Source: Planctomycetales bacterium 71-10
GTDB taxonomy: Bacteria; Planctomycetota; Planctomycetia; Isosphaerales; Isosphaeraceae
Direction: 5' to 3'
Length of the DNA stretch: 64,000 bases
Assembly: GCA_001898385.1 (NCBI GenBank)
Contig: MKTT01000082.1
Coordinates: forward strand, 27,640 to 91,639
The notes under the pieces were generated by a model. The model was not told the origin of the DNA. It ran no database searches and saw only the letters and a list, made by a program, of their open reading frames with translations. Of this stretch, positions 57,108 through 64,000 are shown piece after piece. Both the position numbers and the translations under genes were made by a program. Each line of letters begins with the position of its first letter. The stretch's first letter is position 1.

Positions 57108-58280
57108 ATGGCCCGCAAGTCCTCATCGCCCGTCCGGCCTTCCTCCCAGACCAGCGGCGGGTCCGCCGAGCCCACGGACTCCAAGAAGGCACCGACGCTG
57201 GCCGGCCTGCGTAGCGAGATCGACCGCATCGACAAGGAGCTGGTCGCGATCCTGAACCGCCGCGCCGAGATCGCGGTGCAGATCGGCAAGGTCAAGAGCA
57301 CCAACGGGTTGGAGGTCTTCTCCGCCGCCCGCGAGGAGGAGGTCCTGGCGAAGGTGCTGGGCGCCAGCCACGGGCCGTTGCCGAAAGACACGCTCCGCCT
57401 GATCTTCCGCGAGCTGATGAGCGGCACCCGGGCGCTCCAGCGGACCCTCCGGGTCGCCTGCCTGGGCCCCAAGTACAGCTACAGCCACCTGGCGTCGGTC
57501 GCCAAGTTCGGCGAGGCCGTCGAGCACGTCCCGCTGGGATCGATCGCGGCCGTCTTCGAAGAGTTGAACCGCCGCCACGTCCAGTTCGGCATCGTGCCCC
57601 TGGAGAACTCGACCGACGGCCGGATCGCCGACACGCTGGACATGTTCACCAAGCTCCCGAACCTCAAGATCCGGGCGGAGGTCCGCCTCCGGATCCACCA
57701 TTGCCTCCTGGGGCGATGCGAGTGGAGCCAGGTCCGGCGGGTTTACTCCAAGAGCCAGGCGCTCTCGCAATGCCGCAACTGGCTCGGGAAGAACCTGCCG
57801 CAGGCGGCCAAGATCGAGGTCGTCTCCACGGCCGCCGCCGCCGAGCTGGCCCAGCGGGAGGAGTTCGCCGCGGCCGTGGCGAGCCGGCCCGCCGGCCAGG
57901 CGTACAAGCTGGACATCCTGGCGGAGAACATCGAGGACCAGGTCAACAACGTGACCCGGTTCGCCGTCATCGCCGAGACGCCCGAGGCCCGCACCGGCCG
58001 CGACAAGACGACGCTGATGGCCCGCATCCCCAACGACCCGGGCTCGCTCGCCAAGACGATCGCCCCGCTGGAGAAGCTGGGCGTCAACATGACCTGGATC
58101 GAGTCGTTCCCCATGCCCGGCTCGCCCAGCGACAAGAATCCCTCCTACCTCTTCTTCCTGGACGTCGAGGGGCACGTCGACGACCCCCTCGTGCAGAAGG
58201 CGATCGACGCCGTCCGCCGCCGCTGCGAGCGGCTCGACGTCCTCGGCTCCTACCCGCGCAGCGAGGTCGTCGAGAGCTGA
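57108..58280 (+). CDS. pheA: chorismate mutase / prephenate dehydratase
   Basis: A 390-residue P-protein converting chorismate to phenylpyruvate. AroQ chorismate mutase at about 30-115 (LRSEIDRIDKELVAILNRRA), prephenate dehydratase at about 120-300 (ACLGPKYSYSHLASV; PLENSTDGRI; VTRFAVIAET with the TRF catalytic triplet), and an ACT regulatory domain at about 305-380 (PGSLAKTIAPLEKLGVNMTW; an ESxP-like Phe-binding piece in WIESFPMPG). The ATG at 57108 is chosen because the preceding frame is Arg/Pro-rich. It is followed by an aminotransferase that could complete phenylalanine synthesis, though class IV enzymes do not usually serve this step. Confidence 0.95.
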   Translation: MARKSSSPVRPSSQTSGGSAEPTDSKKAPTLAGLRSEIDRIDKELVAILNRRAEIAVQIGKVKSTNGLEVFSAAREEEVLAKVLGASHGPLPKDTLRLIFRELMSGTRALQRTLRVACLGPKYSYSHLASVAKFGEAVEHVPLGSIAAVFEELNRRHVQFGIVPLENSTDGRIADTLDMFTKLPNLKIRAEVRLRIHHCLLGRCEWSQVRRVYSKSQALSQCRNWLGKNLPQAAKIEVVSTAAAAELAQREEFAAAVASRPAGQAYKLDILAENIEDQVNNVTRFAVIAETPEARTGRDKTTLMARIPNDPGSLAKTIAPLEKLGVNMTWIESFPMPGSPSDKNPSYLFFLDVEGHVDDPLVQKAIDAVRRRCERLDVLGSYPRSEVVES

Positions 58281-58374
58281 CCGGCCCCGCCGCCATTGCC
58301 GGGGCCTCCCCGCGGGGGGTATCCTGGCGCGGGGAGAGCGGCCGGGTTTCGGTTACGCGAAAGGATCGAGCGGG

Positions 58375-59262
58375 ATGGGCGATTTGGCTTGCGTCAACGG
58401 CGATTTGATGGCCCCCGAACAGGCGACGGTGCCGATCTACGATCGCGGCTTCCTCTTCGGCGACTCGGTCTACGAGGTCTGCCGGATCTACGGCGGCCGT
58501 TGCTGGCTGGAAGCCGACCACCTGCTCCGGCTCAAGCGCAGCCTCCAGGAGCTGGAATTCCCGCCCTACGACCTCGACCGCCTCGTCGCCCGGATCTACC
58601 GGACCATCCGGGCGAGCTTCGTGAAGGAGGGCCTGGTCTACGTCCAGATCACCCGGGGCGTCGCGCCTCGCACTCACGCATTCCCGAACCCGCCGGTGCC
58701 GCCGACCGAGGTCATCATCGTTCGGCCCTACGACGACGCCCCGTCGGCCGCCCTCCGCGCGACCGGCGTCCCGGTCGTCAGCCGGCCCGACATCCGCTGG
58801 AAGCGCTGCGACATCAAGACGACGAACCTCCTCGGCAACGTGCTGGCCAACGATTCGGCCCATCGCGAGGGGGCGTATGAAGCCGTCCTGATCGACTCGC
58901 TGGGCTACGTCACCGAGGCGACGCACACCTCGGTCCTCTGGGTCCGCGAGGGCCGCATCGAGGGGACGCCCGAGGGGCCCGAGATCCTCATCGGCATGAC
59001 CCGCCACCTGACCGAGCGGCTGGCGAAGAAGGTCGGCATCCCGTTCGTCGAGACCCGCGTCACCCTCCCTGCGCTCCAGGCGGCGGACGAGGCGTTCCTG
59101 GTCGGGACCTCGACCGAGGTCATGCCGATCGCGACCATCGACGGCAAGCCGATCGGCTCGGGCGCGCCGGGGCCGATTACGAAGAGGCTCCAGGAAGCGT
59201 ACCGGGCCGAGCTGCAGGACTGGCTGGCCGACGCTACCCCCGCCCCGGCCCACGCCTCATGA
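58375..59262 (+). CDS. class IV PLP aminotransferase (DAAT/BCAT/ADCL-like)
   Basis: A 295-residue fold-type IV PLP enzyme. PLP lysine K148 in CDIKTTNLLGNVLA, the YDRGFLFGDSVYEVCRIYGG opening and EATHTSVLWV, GTSTEVMPIATIDG phosphate-binding loop are present. Family members act as D-amino-acid or branched-chain aminotransferases, or aminodeoxychorismate lyase; RWKRCDIKT resembles D-alanine aminotransferases. Ninety-four bp after pheA, probably co-transcribed; its last codons overlap the next gene (ATGA). Confidence 0.88.
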   Translation: MGDLACVNGDLMAPEQATVPIYDRGFLFGDSVYEVCRIYGGRCWLEADHLLRLKRSLQELEFPPYDLDRLVARIYRTIRASFVKEGLVYVQITRGVAPRTHAFPNPPVPPTEVIIVRPYDDAPSAALRATGVPVVSRPDIRWKRCDIKTTNLLGNVLANDSAHREGAYEAVLIDSLGYVTEATHTSVLWVREGRIEGTPEGPEILIGMTRHLTERLAKKVGIPFVETRVTLPALQAADEAFLVGTSTEVMPIATIDGKPIGSGAPGPITKRLQEAYRAELQDWLADATPAPAHAS

Positions 59263-60152
59263 CGACGCCGGAGGCAGAGCCGTTCGACGCCGACGACCCG
59301 TTCGCGGCCCACTTCCACCGCGAGCCGTTGGGGGTCGTCGGCGTCTCGCTCCTCGTCCTGATCGACTCGCCCGAACCTCCGGAGGCGGCCTCCGCCTGGG
59401 ACGCGAGCGTCGCATGGTTGCGGGCGGCGGGCCGGCCGGTCGAGCTGACCTTCAAGACGGTCGAGCGGTCGTCCCCTCGCCTCGGGGAGTCGATCCAGGA
59501 GGCGGCCGACCGGGCCGCCCACCCGATCCTCGCGCTGGCGGCCACCGCCGAGCCGCCGACACGGCGCGAGTGGGAGCCGCTCCTCAAGGCGCTCGACCAG
59601 GCGGATCACGTCTGGATGCGGCGTCCGGCAGGCTTCCCGGCCTCGGCGTGGCGGGGGACGGCCCGGGCCGTGCGGCGGGTCGTCTTCGGCGTCCCGCTCA
59701 TGGACGTCCACTCCCCCTTGAGCCTCCACCGGGCCGAGAAGCTGCGCGCCATCCCGCTGCAATCGGGCTCGTCGTTCGTCGACGTGGAGCTGCCGGCGAA
59801 GGCGACGTTCCTCGGCCACGTCCTCGATGAGGCGGCCGCCCCGGCGCTCGCGAGGCCGACCTGGAACCGCGGCCGGCTCCGCGACCTGCGCCTGGTGTTC
59901 AAGGCCCCGACGTTCCGCCGCGGGCCGGCGGCCGGCTCAGGTCCACTTGAACCACTTCAGGGCGAGCCAGAACGTGCCGACGGCCCAGGCGGCGAGGATC
60001 GCCAGGGCCCGCAAGACCCCCTCGTGGCCGAGCCCCGCCCCCTCCAGGATCACCAGCCGCAGCCCGCCGACGAGTTGGGTCAGCGGGAGCGCCTGGATCA
60101 GCGGCTGGACGGCGGCCGGGAAGCGGTCGGACGAGAAGAAGACGCCGGATAG
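59259..60152 (+). CDS. glycosyltransferase-2-like protein, N-terminal motifs degenerate
   Basis: A 297-codon frame. The region LMDVHSPLSLHRAEKLRAIP to FVDVELPAKATFLGHVLDEA aligns by eye with the acceptor part of dolichol/undecaprenyl-phosphate mannosyltransferase-type GT2 enzymes. The N-terminal nucleotide-sugar part lacks a clear DxD. The natural end is likely near 59937: beyond it the frame runs 216 bp antisense into the convergent ABC permease and becomes low-complexity. The start overlaps the aminotransferase stop, so the genes are coupled. Function is uncertain. Confidence 0.55.
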   Translation: MTTPEAEPFDADDPFAAHFHREPLGVVGVSLLVLIDSPEPPEAASAWDASVAWLRAAGRPVELTFKTVERSSPRLGESIQEAADRAAHPILALAATAEPPTRREWEPLLKALDQADHVWMRRPAGFPASAWRGTARAVRRVVFGVPLMDVHSPLSLHRAEKLRAIPLQSGSSFVDVELPAKATFLGHVLDEAAAPALARPTWNRGRLRDLRLVFKAPTFRRGPAAGSGPLEPLQGEPERADGPGGEDRQGPQDPLVAEPRPLQDHQPQPADELGQRERLDQRLDGGREAVGREEDAG

Positions 60153-61025
60153 CAGCCACATCGGCATCATGATGAGGTTCATGAGCCCGCTGACGGTCTC
60201 GGTGGTGGCGGCCCGGCATGCGATCAGCAGGCCCAGGCCGGCGAACGCCAGCGCGCCGACGACGTCGATCAGGACCACGAGCCAGAGCCCGCCCCGGATC
60301 GGCATCTGGAACGCGAAGAGGCCGAGCGCCAGCAGCACCGCGAGGTCCGGGGTCAGGAAGGTGAGCCGCGCGGCGAGGATCGCCCCGAGGAAGTCGCGCC
60401 GGGGCATCGGCGTGGCGACGTAGCACTTCAGCAGCTTGCCGATCCGCAGGTTCACGAGGAAGAAGCCGACGCCCCAGAGGCCGCCCCCCATCGCGTTCAG
60501 GCCGATCAGGCCCGGGATGAGGAAGTCGATGTAGCGCGAGCCCGGCTCGGTGACCAGGACGTCCTGCGTCGCGACGGGATCGCTCCGGCCGGCGGCGCGC
60601 TGGACGAGATCGTTGACGGCCTCGCGCGCGGCGGCGGACTCCGGCCTCGTCGGGTCGTAACGGTAGGAGACGTTCGACCCCTCGCCCGGCTGCACCACCA
60701 GCGGCGTCTTGCCGGTCCGCAGCCGGTTCAGCGCCTCGGCCTCGGGACGGACGTCGAGGATGATCGGCGCCGAGGCGGCGGGGCCGCCGGTCGATCCGGC
60801 CGCCTTCGTGTTGTGCGCCTCGACGGCGTTCCGCAGGGCGTCCACTCCGGGGCCGGCGACGACGTCGACCGCCACGAGCGCGGGGGGGCGGCTCTGGAAG
60901 GCGTAGCCCAGGACGACCGCCAGCAGCGTCGGGAAGCCGTAGACCCAGAAGATGCGCGCGGGCTGGCGGAAGAACTCGCGCAGGCGGGAGAGGTAGAGCT
61001 GGAAGAACGGCGATTGCTGGAGCAT
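59937..61025 (-). CDS. ABC-2 type transporter permease
   Basis: A 362-residue protein: first helix (IFWVYGFPTLLAVVLGYAF), an extracytoplasmic loop of about 140 residues (ALVAVDVVAGPGVDALRNAV and on), then five helices including LIPGLIGLNAMGGGLWGVGF and a terminal anchor. This is the ABC-2 exporter arrangement. Its gene follows the ATPase at 62061, separated by 22 bp. Substrate unknown; such pairs export lipids, glycans or drugs. Confidence 0.88.
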   Translation of the reverse strand: MLQQSPFFQLYLSRLREFFRQPARIFWVYGFPTLLAVVLGYAFQSRPPALVAVDVVAGPGVDALRNAVEAHNTKAAGSTGGPAASAPIILDVRPEAEALNRLRTGKTPLVVQPGEGSNVSYRYDPTRPESAAAREAVNDLVQRAAGRSDPVATQDVLVTEPGSRYIDFLIPGLIGLNAMGGGLWGVGFFLVNLRIGKLLKCYVATPMPRRDFLGAILAARLTFLTPDLAVLLALGLFAFQMPIRGGLWLVVLIDVVGALAFAGLGLLIACRAATTETVSGLMNLIMMPMWLLSGVFFSSDRFPAAVQPLIQALPLTQLVGGLRLVILEGAGLGHEGVLRALAILAAWAVGTFWLALKWFKWT

Positions 61026-61047
61026 GCACGATCCTTGATGCGAGTCG

Positions 61048-62061
61048 TCAGCGGCGGCCGGCCTTGCGGCGGCGGCGTCCCCGCCCGCCGGCGTCGGCCT
61101 CGGGCTCCTGGTCGTCGCGGAGGTGTCGGCCGGTCAGGGCGACGAAGACGTCCTCCAGGCTGACGTGGCGCGTGGTCAGCCGCGCCAGCGGCCGGCCCAG
61201 GTCCTCCAGGGCGTCGAGCAACGCCGGGAGGGCGCGGTGGGGCTCGCCCACGGTGAGCGAGTAGCCGTCGGCCTCGGCGCGGGCGGCGAGGACGGAGTCG
61301 AGCGCGGCGAACGCGGCGGGGTCGACCGGCTCCCCGTCCGCGAGGGCGAATTCGATGACGTGCTCTCCCCCCAGCCGGGCGATCAGGTCGGCCGGCGACC
61401 CCAGGGCGATGATCTTGCCCCGGTCGATCACGGCGACGCGGTCGCAGAGGCGTTCGGCCTCGTCCATGTAATGCGTGGTCAGGAGGACGGTCCGCCCTCG
61501 CGATTTCAGGTCGAGGACCACGTCCCAGAGCTGCCGTCGCGATTGGGGGTCGAGGCCCGTGGTCGGCTCGTCGAGGAACAGGATCTCCGGGTCGCCGATC
61601 AGCCCGACGGCCACGGCCACGCGCTGCTGCTGGCCGCCGGAGAGGTGTTCGAAGAGGGCGTCGGCCTTGGTCTCCAGCGAGACCCGGGCGATGGCGTCGT
61701 CGACGGACAGCCCGTGGCGGTAGAAGCTGCGGAACACGGTCAGCAGCTCGCGGATCGTCTCCTTCTCGGGGAAGCGGGTCTCCTGAAGGGTCACGCCGAT
61801 CCGCTCCCGGATGGCGTTCGGCTCGCGGTCCCACGAGAGCCCGAGGACCTCCACCTCGCCCGAAGTCGGGCGGTTGAGCCCTTCCAGGATCTCGACGGTC
61901 GTCGTCTTCCCGGCGCCGTTGGGGCCGAGGAGGCCGAAGCACTCGCCGCGGCGGATCTCCAGGTCGATGCCGTCGACGGCGATCACGCGGGCGTCCCGCC
62001 CCGGATATTCCTTCCGGAGCGAGCGCACGCGGATGGCCGGCCCGTTCGAGTCGGCCGTCAA
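61048..62061 (-). CDS. ABC-2 type exporter ATPase
   Basis: A 337-residue ATPase: Walker A GPNGAGKTTT, Q-loop VTLQETRF, signature LSGGQQQRVAVAVG, Walker B ILFLDEPTTGLDP, H-loop LLTTHYMDEAERL. A C-terminal extension of about 110 residues (VIEFALADGEPVDPAAFAAL) and a basic tail follow. It starts with TTG at 62061, overlapping the stop of glgC, so translation is coupled. It functions with the permease encoded next. Confidence 0.92.
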   Translation of the reverse strand: MTADSNGPAIRVRSLRKEYPGRDARVIAVDGIDLEIRRGECFGLLGPNGAGKTTTVEILEGLNRPTSGEVEVLGLSWDREPNAIRERIGVTLQETRFPEKETIRELLTVFRSFYRHGLSVDDAIARVSLETKADALFEHLSGGQQQRVAVAVGLIGDPEILFLDEPTTGLDPQSRRQLWDVVLDLKSRGRTVLLTTHYMDEAERLCDRVAVIDRGKIIALGSPADLIARLGGEHVIEFALADGEPVDPAAFAALDSVLAARAEADGYSLTVGEPHRALPALLDALEDLGRPLARLTTRHVSLEDVFVALTGRHLRDDQEPEADAGGRGRRRRKAGRR

Positions 62062-63344
62062 ATCACGGCCCCTTCGCGGAGGACCGTCTGCTTCGGGACC
62101 ACCACGACGCCGTCGCGGATGACGTGGGTCGCGGCCTCCTCGGAGTCGACGACGCCGGTCTCGTTGAGCACCTTCACGTTCCTGCCGATCCGGGCGTTCT
62201 TGTCGACGATGGCCCGCTCGATGACCGAGCCGGCCCCCACGCCCAGGTTCACGATCCCCTCGCCCGGATTGGAGCGCAGTTCGTGCGGCTGCTCATACCA
62301 GTCGGCACCCATCAGGTAGGAATCGCGGATGGTGACGTTGTCGCCGATGACCGACCGGACGCCGATCACGGAGTTCTCGATGACCGACCCGCGGCCGATG
62401 ACGCAGCCGTCGCATATGAGGCTGTTGCGGACGGTCGCCCCCATGATCCGCGAGCTGGGGAGGAACCGGGGCCGGGTGAAGATCGGCTGCTCGCCGTGCG
62501 TGAAGTCGAACGGCGGGTGGTCCAGCGTCAGGTCGATGTTCGCCTGGTGGAACGCCCCGACGGTCCCGATGTCCTCCCAGTAGCCGTCGAACAGGTGGGC
62601 CTGCACGCGCTGCTGGGCGATGGTCTGGGGGAGCAGCTCGTGGCCGAAGTCGGTGGCCGTGCTGGAGTTCAGCAGGTCGACGAGGGTCTTCCTGTTGAAG
62701 ACGTAGATGCCCATGCTGGCCAGGTAGGGGCGGCCCTGGGCCTTGAGGCCCAGTTTGTCCAGCCAGTTGGGGTCGGTGCGGACGCGGTTCAGCTTCTCCT
62801 GCGTCTTCGGCTTCTCCTCGAAGTCGATCACGCGGCCGTCGGCCTGGATCCGCATGATGCCGCAGGAGCGGGCTTCGGACTCCGGGACCGGCAGCGCGGC
62901 GATGGTCACGACCGCCTTGTTCTCGATGTGGGTCTTGATCATCTCCTGGAAGTCCATCCGGTAGAGCTGGTCGCCCGACAGGATGAGGACCAGGTCGTAG
63001 TCCTTCTCGGTGAAATAGGGGATGTTCCGCCGGACCGCGTCGGCCGTGCCCTGATACCAGTTCTCGCTTTCCATCGTCTGCTGGGCGGCGAGGATCTCGA
63101 CGAATCCCCCTTCGAACGGGTCGAACTTGTAGGTGTTGTAGATGTGGCGGTGGAGGCTGACGGAGTTGAACTGGGTGACGACGAAGATGCGGTGCAGACC
63201 GGAATGGATGCAGTTCGACACGGGGATGTCGATGAGCCGATACTTGCCGGCGATGGGCACCGCGGGCTTGCTCCGCGACTTGGTCAGGGGGTAGAGGCGC
63301 GTCCCCCTACCACCTCCCAAGATCAACGAGATGACCCGAGGCAT
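62058..63344 (-). CDS. glgC: glucose-1-phosphate adenylyltransferase
   Basis: A 428-residue ADP-glucose pyrophosphorylase that starts glycogen synthesis. Nucleotide-binding ILGGGRGTRLYPLTKSRSKP, IDIPVSNCIHSGL, catalytic SGDQLYRMD, substrate motif FEEKPK, and a C-terminal left-handed beta-helix from about residue 290 (SLICDGCVIGRGSVIENSVI). Full length. Leftward neighbours are the ABC exporter genes with overlapping ends, an unusual partner set for glgC. Confidence 0.96.
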   Translation of the reverse strand: MPRVISLILGGGRGTRLYPLTKSRSKPAVPIAGKYRLIDIPVSNCIHSGLHRIFVVTQFNSVSLHRHIYNTYKFDPFEGGFVEILAAQQTMESENWYQGTADAVRRNIPYFTEKDYDLVLILSGDQLYRMDFQEMIKTHIENKAVVTIAALPVPESEARSCGIMRIQADGRVIDFEEKPKTQEKLNRVRTDPNWLDKLGLKAQGRPYLASMGIYVFNRKTLVDLLNSSTATDFGHELLPQTIAQQRVQAHLFDGYWEDIGTVGAFHQANIDLTLDHPPFDFTHGEQPIFTRPRFLPSSRIMGATVRNSLICDGCVIGRGSVIENSVIGVRSVIGDNVTIRDSYLMGADWYEQPHELRSNPGEGIVNLGVGAGSVIERAIVDKNARIGRNVKVLNETGVVDSEEAATHVIRDGVVVVPKQTVLREGAVI

Positions 63345-63526
63345 GGGACCCCTCCTTCAGGGCGAGGCAGGCCGTCGCCGACGGCGACGGCCGCACATGC
63401 GGCTAGAGGCTTCTTGACGGTTTCGAGCTTCGGTCTGCCAATATACACTTCGCGCGCCGGGGGCCGACGACGACGGCCGCGCGACCCCCGGCCGGGGCCC
63501 GTCGCATCCGCGGCGGCCTCCCGCGC

Positions 63527-63850
63527 TCACCAGCCGCGCGACATGTTCGACTCGACGACCTTGCGCGACTGCTCCAGGTCCGACCCGGTCTTCTGCATGT
63601 ACAGCCGGACCGCGTGGACCTTGTCGCCGGCCGCGTTCGCCAGGCACTCGCGGGCGATCGAGCAGGGGTCGGCATCCGACGTCACGCCCAGCAGGTTCTT
63701 GGAGATGACCCAGGCGTCGCGGGGCCGGTGCGCCACCCGGATGATCTCCTCCGCCGGGTAGTTCGACCGGGCGAACGACCGGGCGGTGGCCTCGTCGTCG
63801 GCGGATGCAATCATGATATGCGACGTCGTCTCGACCTCGAAGAGAGGCAT
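63527..63850 (-). CDS. small conserved-looking protein of unknown function
   Basis: A 107-residue protein: MPLFEVETTSHIMIASADDE onward with an alpha/beta start (ATARSFARSNYPAEEIIRVA) and helical C-terminus (VRLYMQKTGSDLEQSRKVVE). No family recognised. The ATG at 63850 is preferred over 63940 because a G-rich ribosome-binding stretch (GGGGGG) is seven bases upstream. It is 180 bp upstream of glgC on the same strand. Confidence 0.65.
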   Translation of the reverse strand: MPLFEVETTSHIMIASADDEATARSFARSNYPAEEIIRVAHRPRDAWVISKNLLGVTSDADPCSIARECLANAAGDKVHAVRLYMQKTGSDLEQSRKVVESNMSRGW

Positions 63851-64000
63851 GATCGCCCCCCTTTTCGCACGGAGAAATTGAGAAAGGTGCGGCGGCGGGA
63901 GATGGGCCGGGCCCGCCGTCATTCGTCTCATCGACATCATGGATCGTACCCCTCCCGGGATGCCCGGTCAAAGGGGCTGAGGGACCATCCGACGGCGCGG

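Overview
The window is high-GC DNA, apparently from a planctomycete and most likely an Isosphaeraceae relative (Paludisphaera/Singulisphaera type). I infer this from families typical of that group: TIGR03009, DUF1571, DUF1570 and DUF1080 proteins, a redoxin-cytochrome-copper monooxygenase fusion, an ACP/ketosynthase/GH3 lipid-type cluster, and the short secreted protein at 28839. Coding density is high on both strands. I saw no rRNA and no CRISPR array. There are two complete tRNAs: Leu(GAG) at 43199-43285 (minus) and Pro(CGG) at 51525-51599 (plus).

Layout. 1-8.4 kb: an SdpR-like regulator at the edge, a LOG protein, a membrane protein, a receiver-only regulator, the redoxin/cytochrome/Cu-monooxygenase protein, a DUF1080 protein, a quinone oxidoreductase and a NagB-fold protein. 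8.5-17.3 kb: xylose isomerase, a Memo-family protein with a possible 30-residue ORF in its leader, a TIGR03009 protein, an NfeD-like pseudoprotease, a second receiver-only regulator and a DUF1571 protein. 17.4-25.2 kb (minus strand): a compact acyl-chain cluster comprising a FabZ-like dehydratase, an ACP, a second FabZ-like dehydratase, a ketosynthase homologue without its cysteine, an intact ketosynthase, an alpha/beta hydrolase and a GH3 acyl-acid-amido synthetase. 25.5-31.1 kb: a beta-propeller protein, an M28 peptidase, a small secreted protein, an M20 hydrolase and elongation factor P.

31.3-43.3 kb is the mobile part. A 59-bp copy of the 3' end of the tRNA-Leu gene (33739-33797) and the intact gene (43197-43255) flank an island of about 9.4 kb. 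It carries a tyrosine integrase, an AlpA-like HTH protein, a DUF1580-like protein, a small zinc-ribbon-like protein, a Prim-Pol/DUF3987 protein, a decayed AlbA_2 gene, a ribbon-helix-helix protein with a coupled membrane protein, and an unknown 272-residue protein. No capsid or packaging genes are visible, so it looks like an integrative or satellite-type element. Left of the first tRNA copy lies a second integrase, cut off by an IS4/IS701-like remnant that itself contains a broken IS200/IS605 element. This suggests two elements integrated in tandem at the same tRNA. Right of the tRNA is a frameshifted transposase-like pseudogene.

44.7-64 kb returns to chromosomal genes: a TauE/SafE permease with its DUF1634 partner, an orphan Panacea-domain protein, a large secreted protein, a DUF1570 zincin-like protein, tRNA-Pro, ClpB, DnaK (with a sigma-54-like promoter), chorismate mutase/prephenate dehydratase, a class IV aminotransferase, a glycosyltransferase-like protein, an ABC-2 exporter, GlgC and a small conserved protein. 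The strongest candidates for unusual biology are the acyl cluster with its degenerate ketosynthase partner, and the tRNA-Leu island with two separate repeat arrays.
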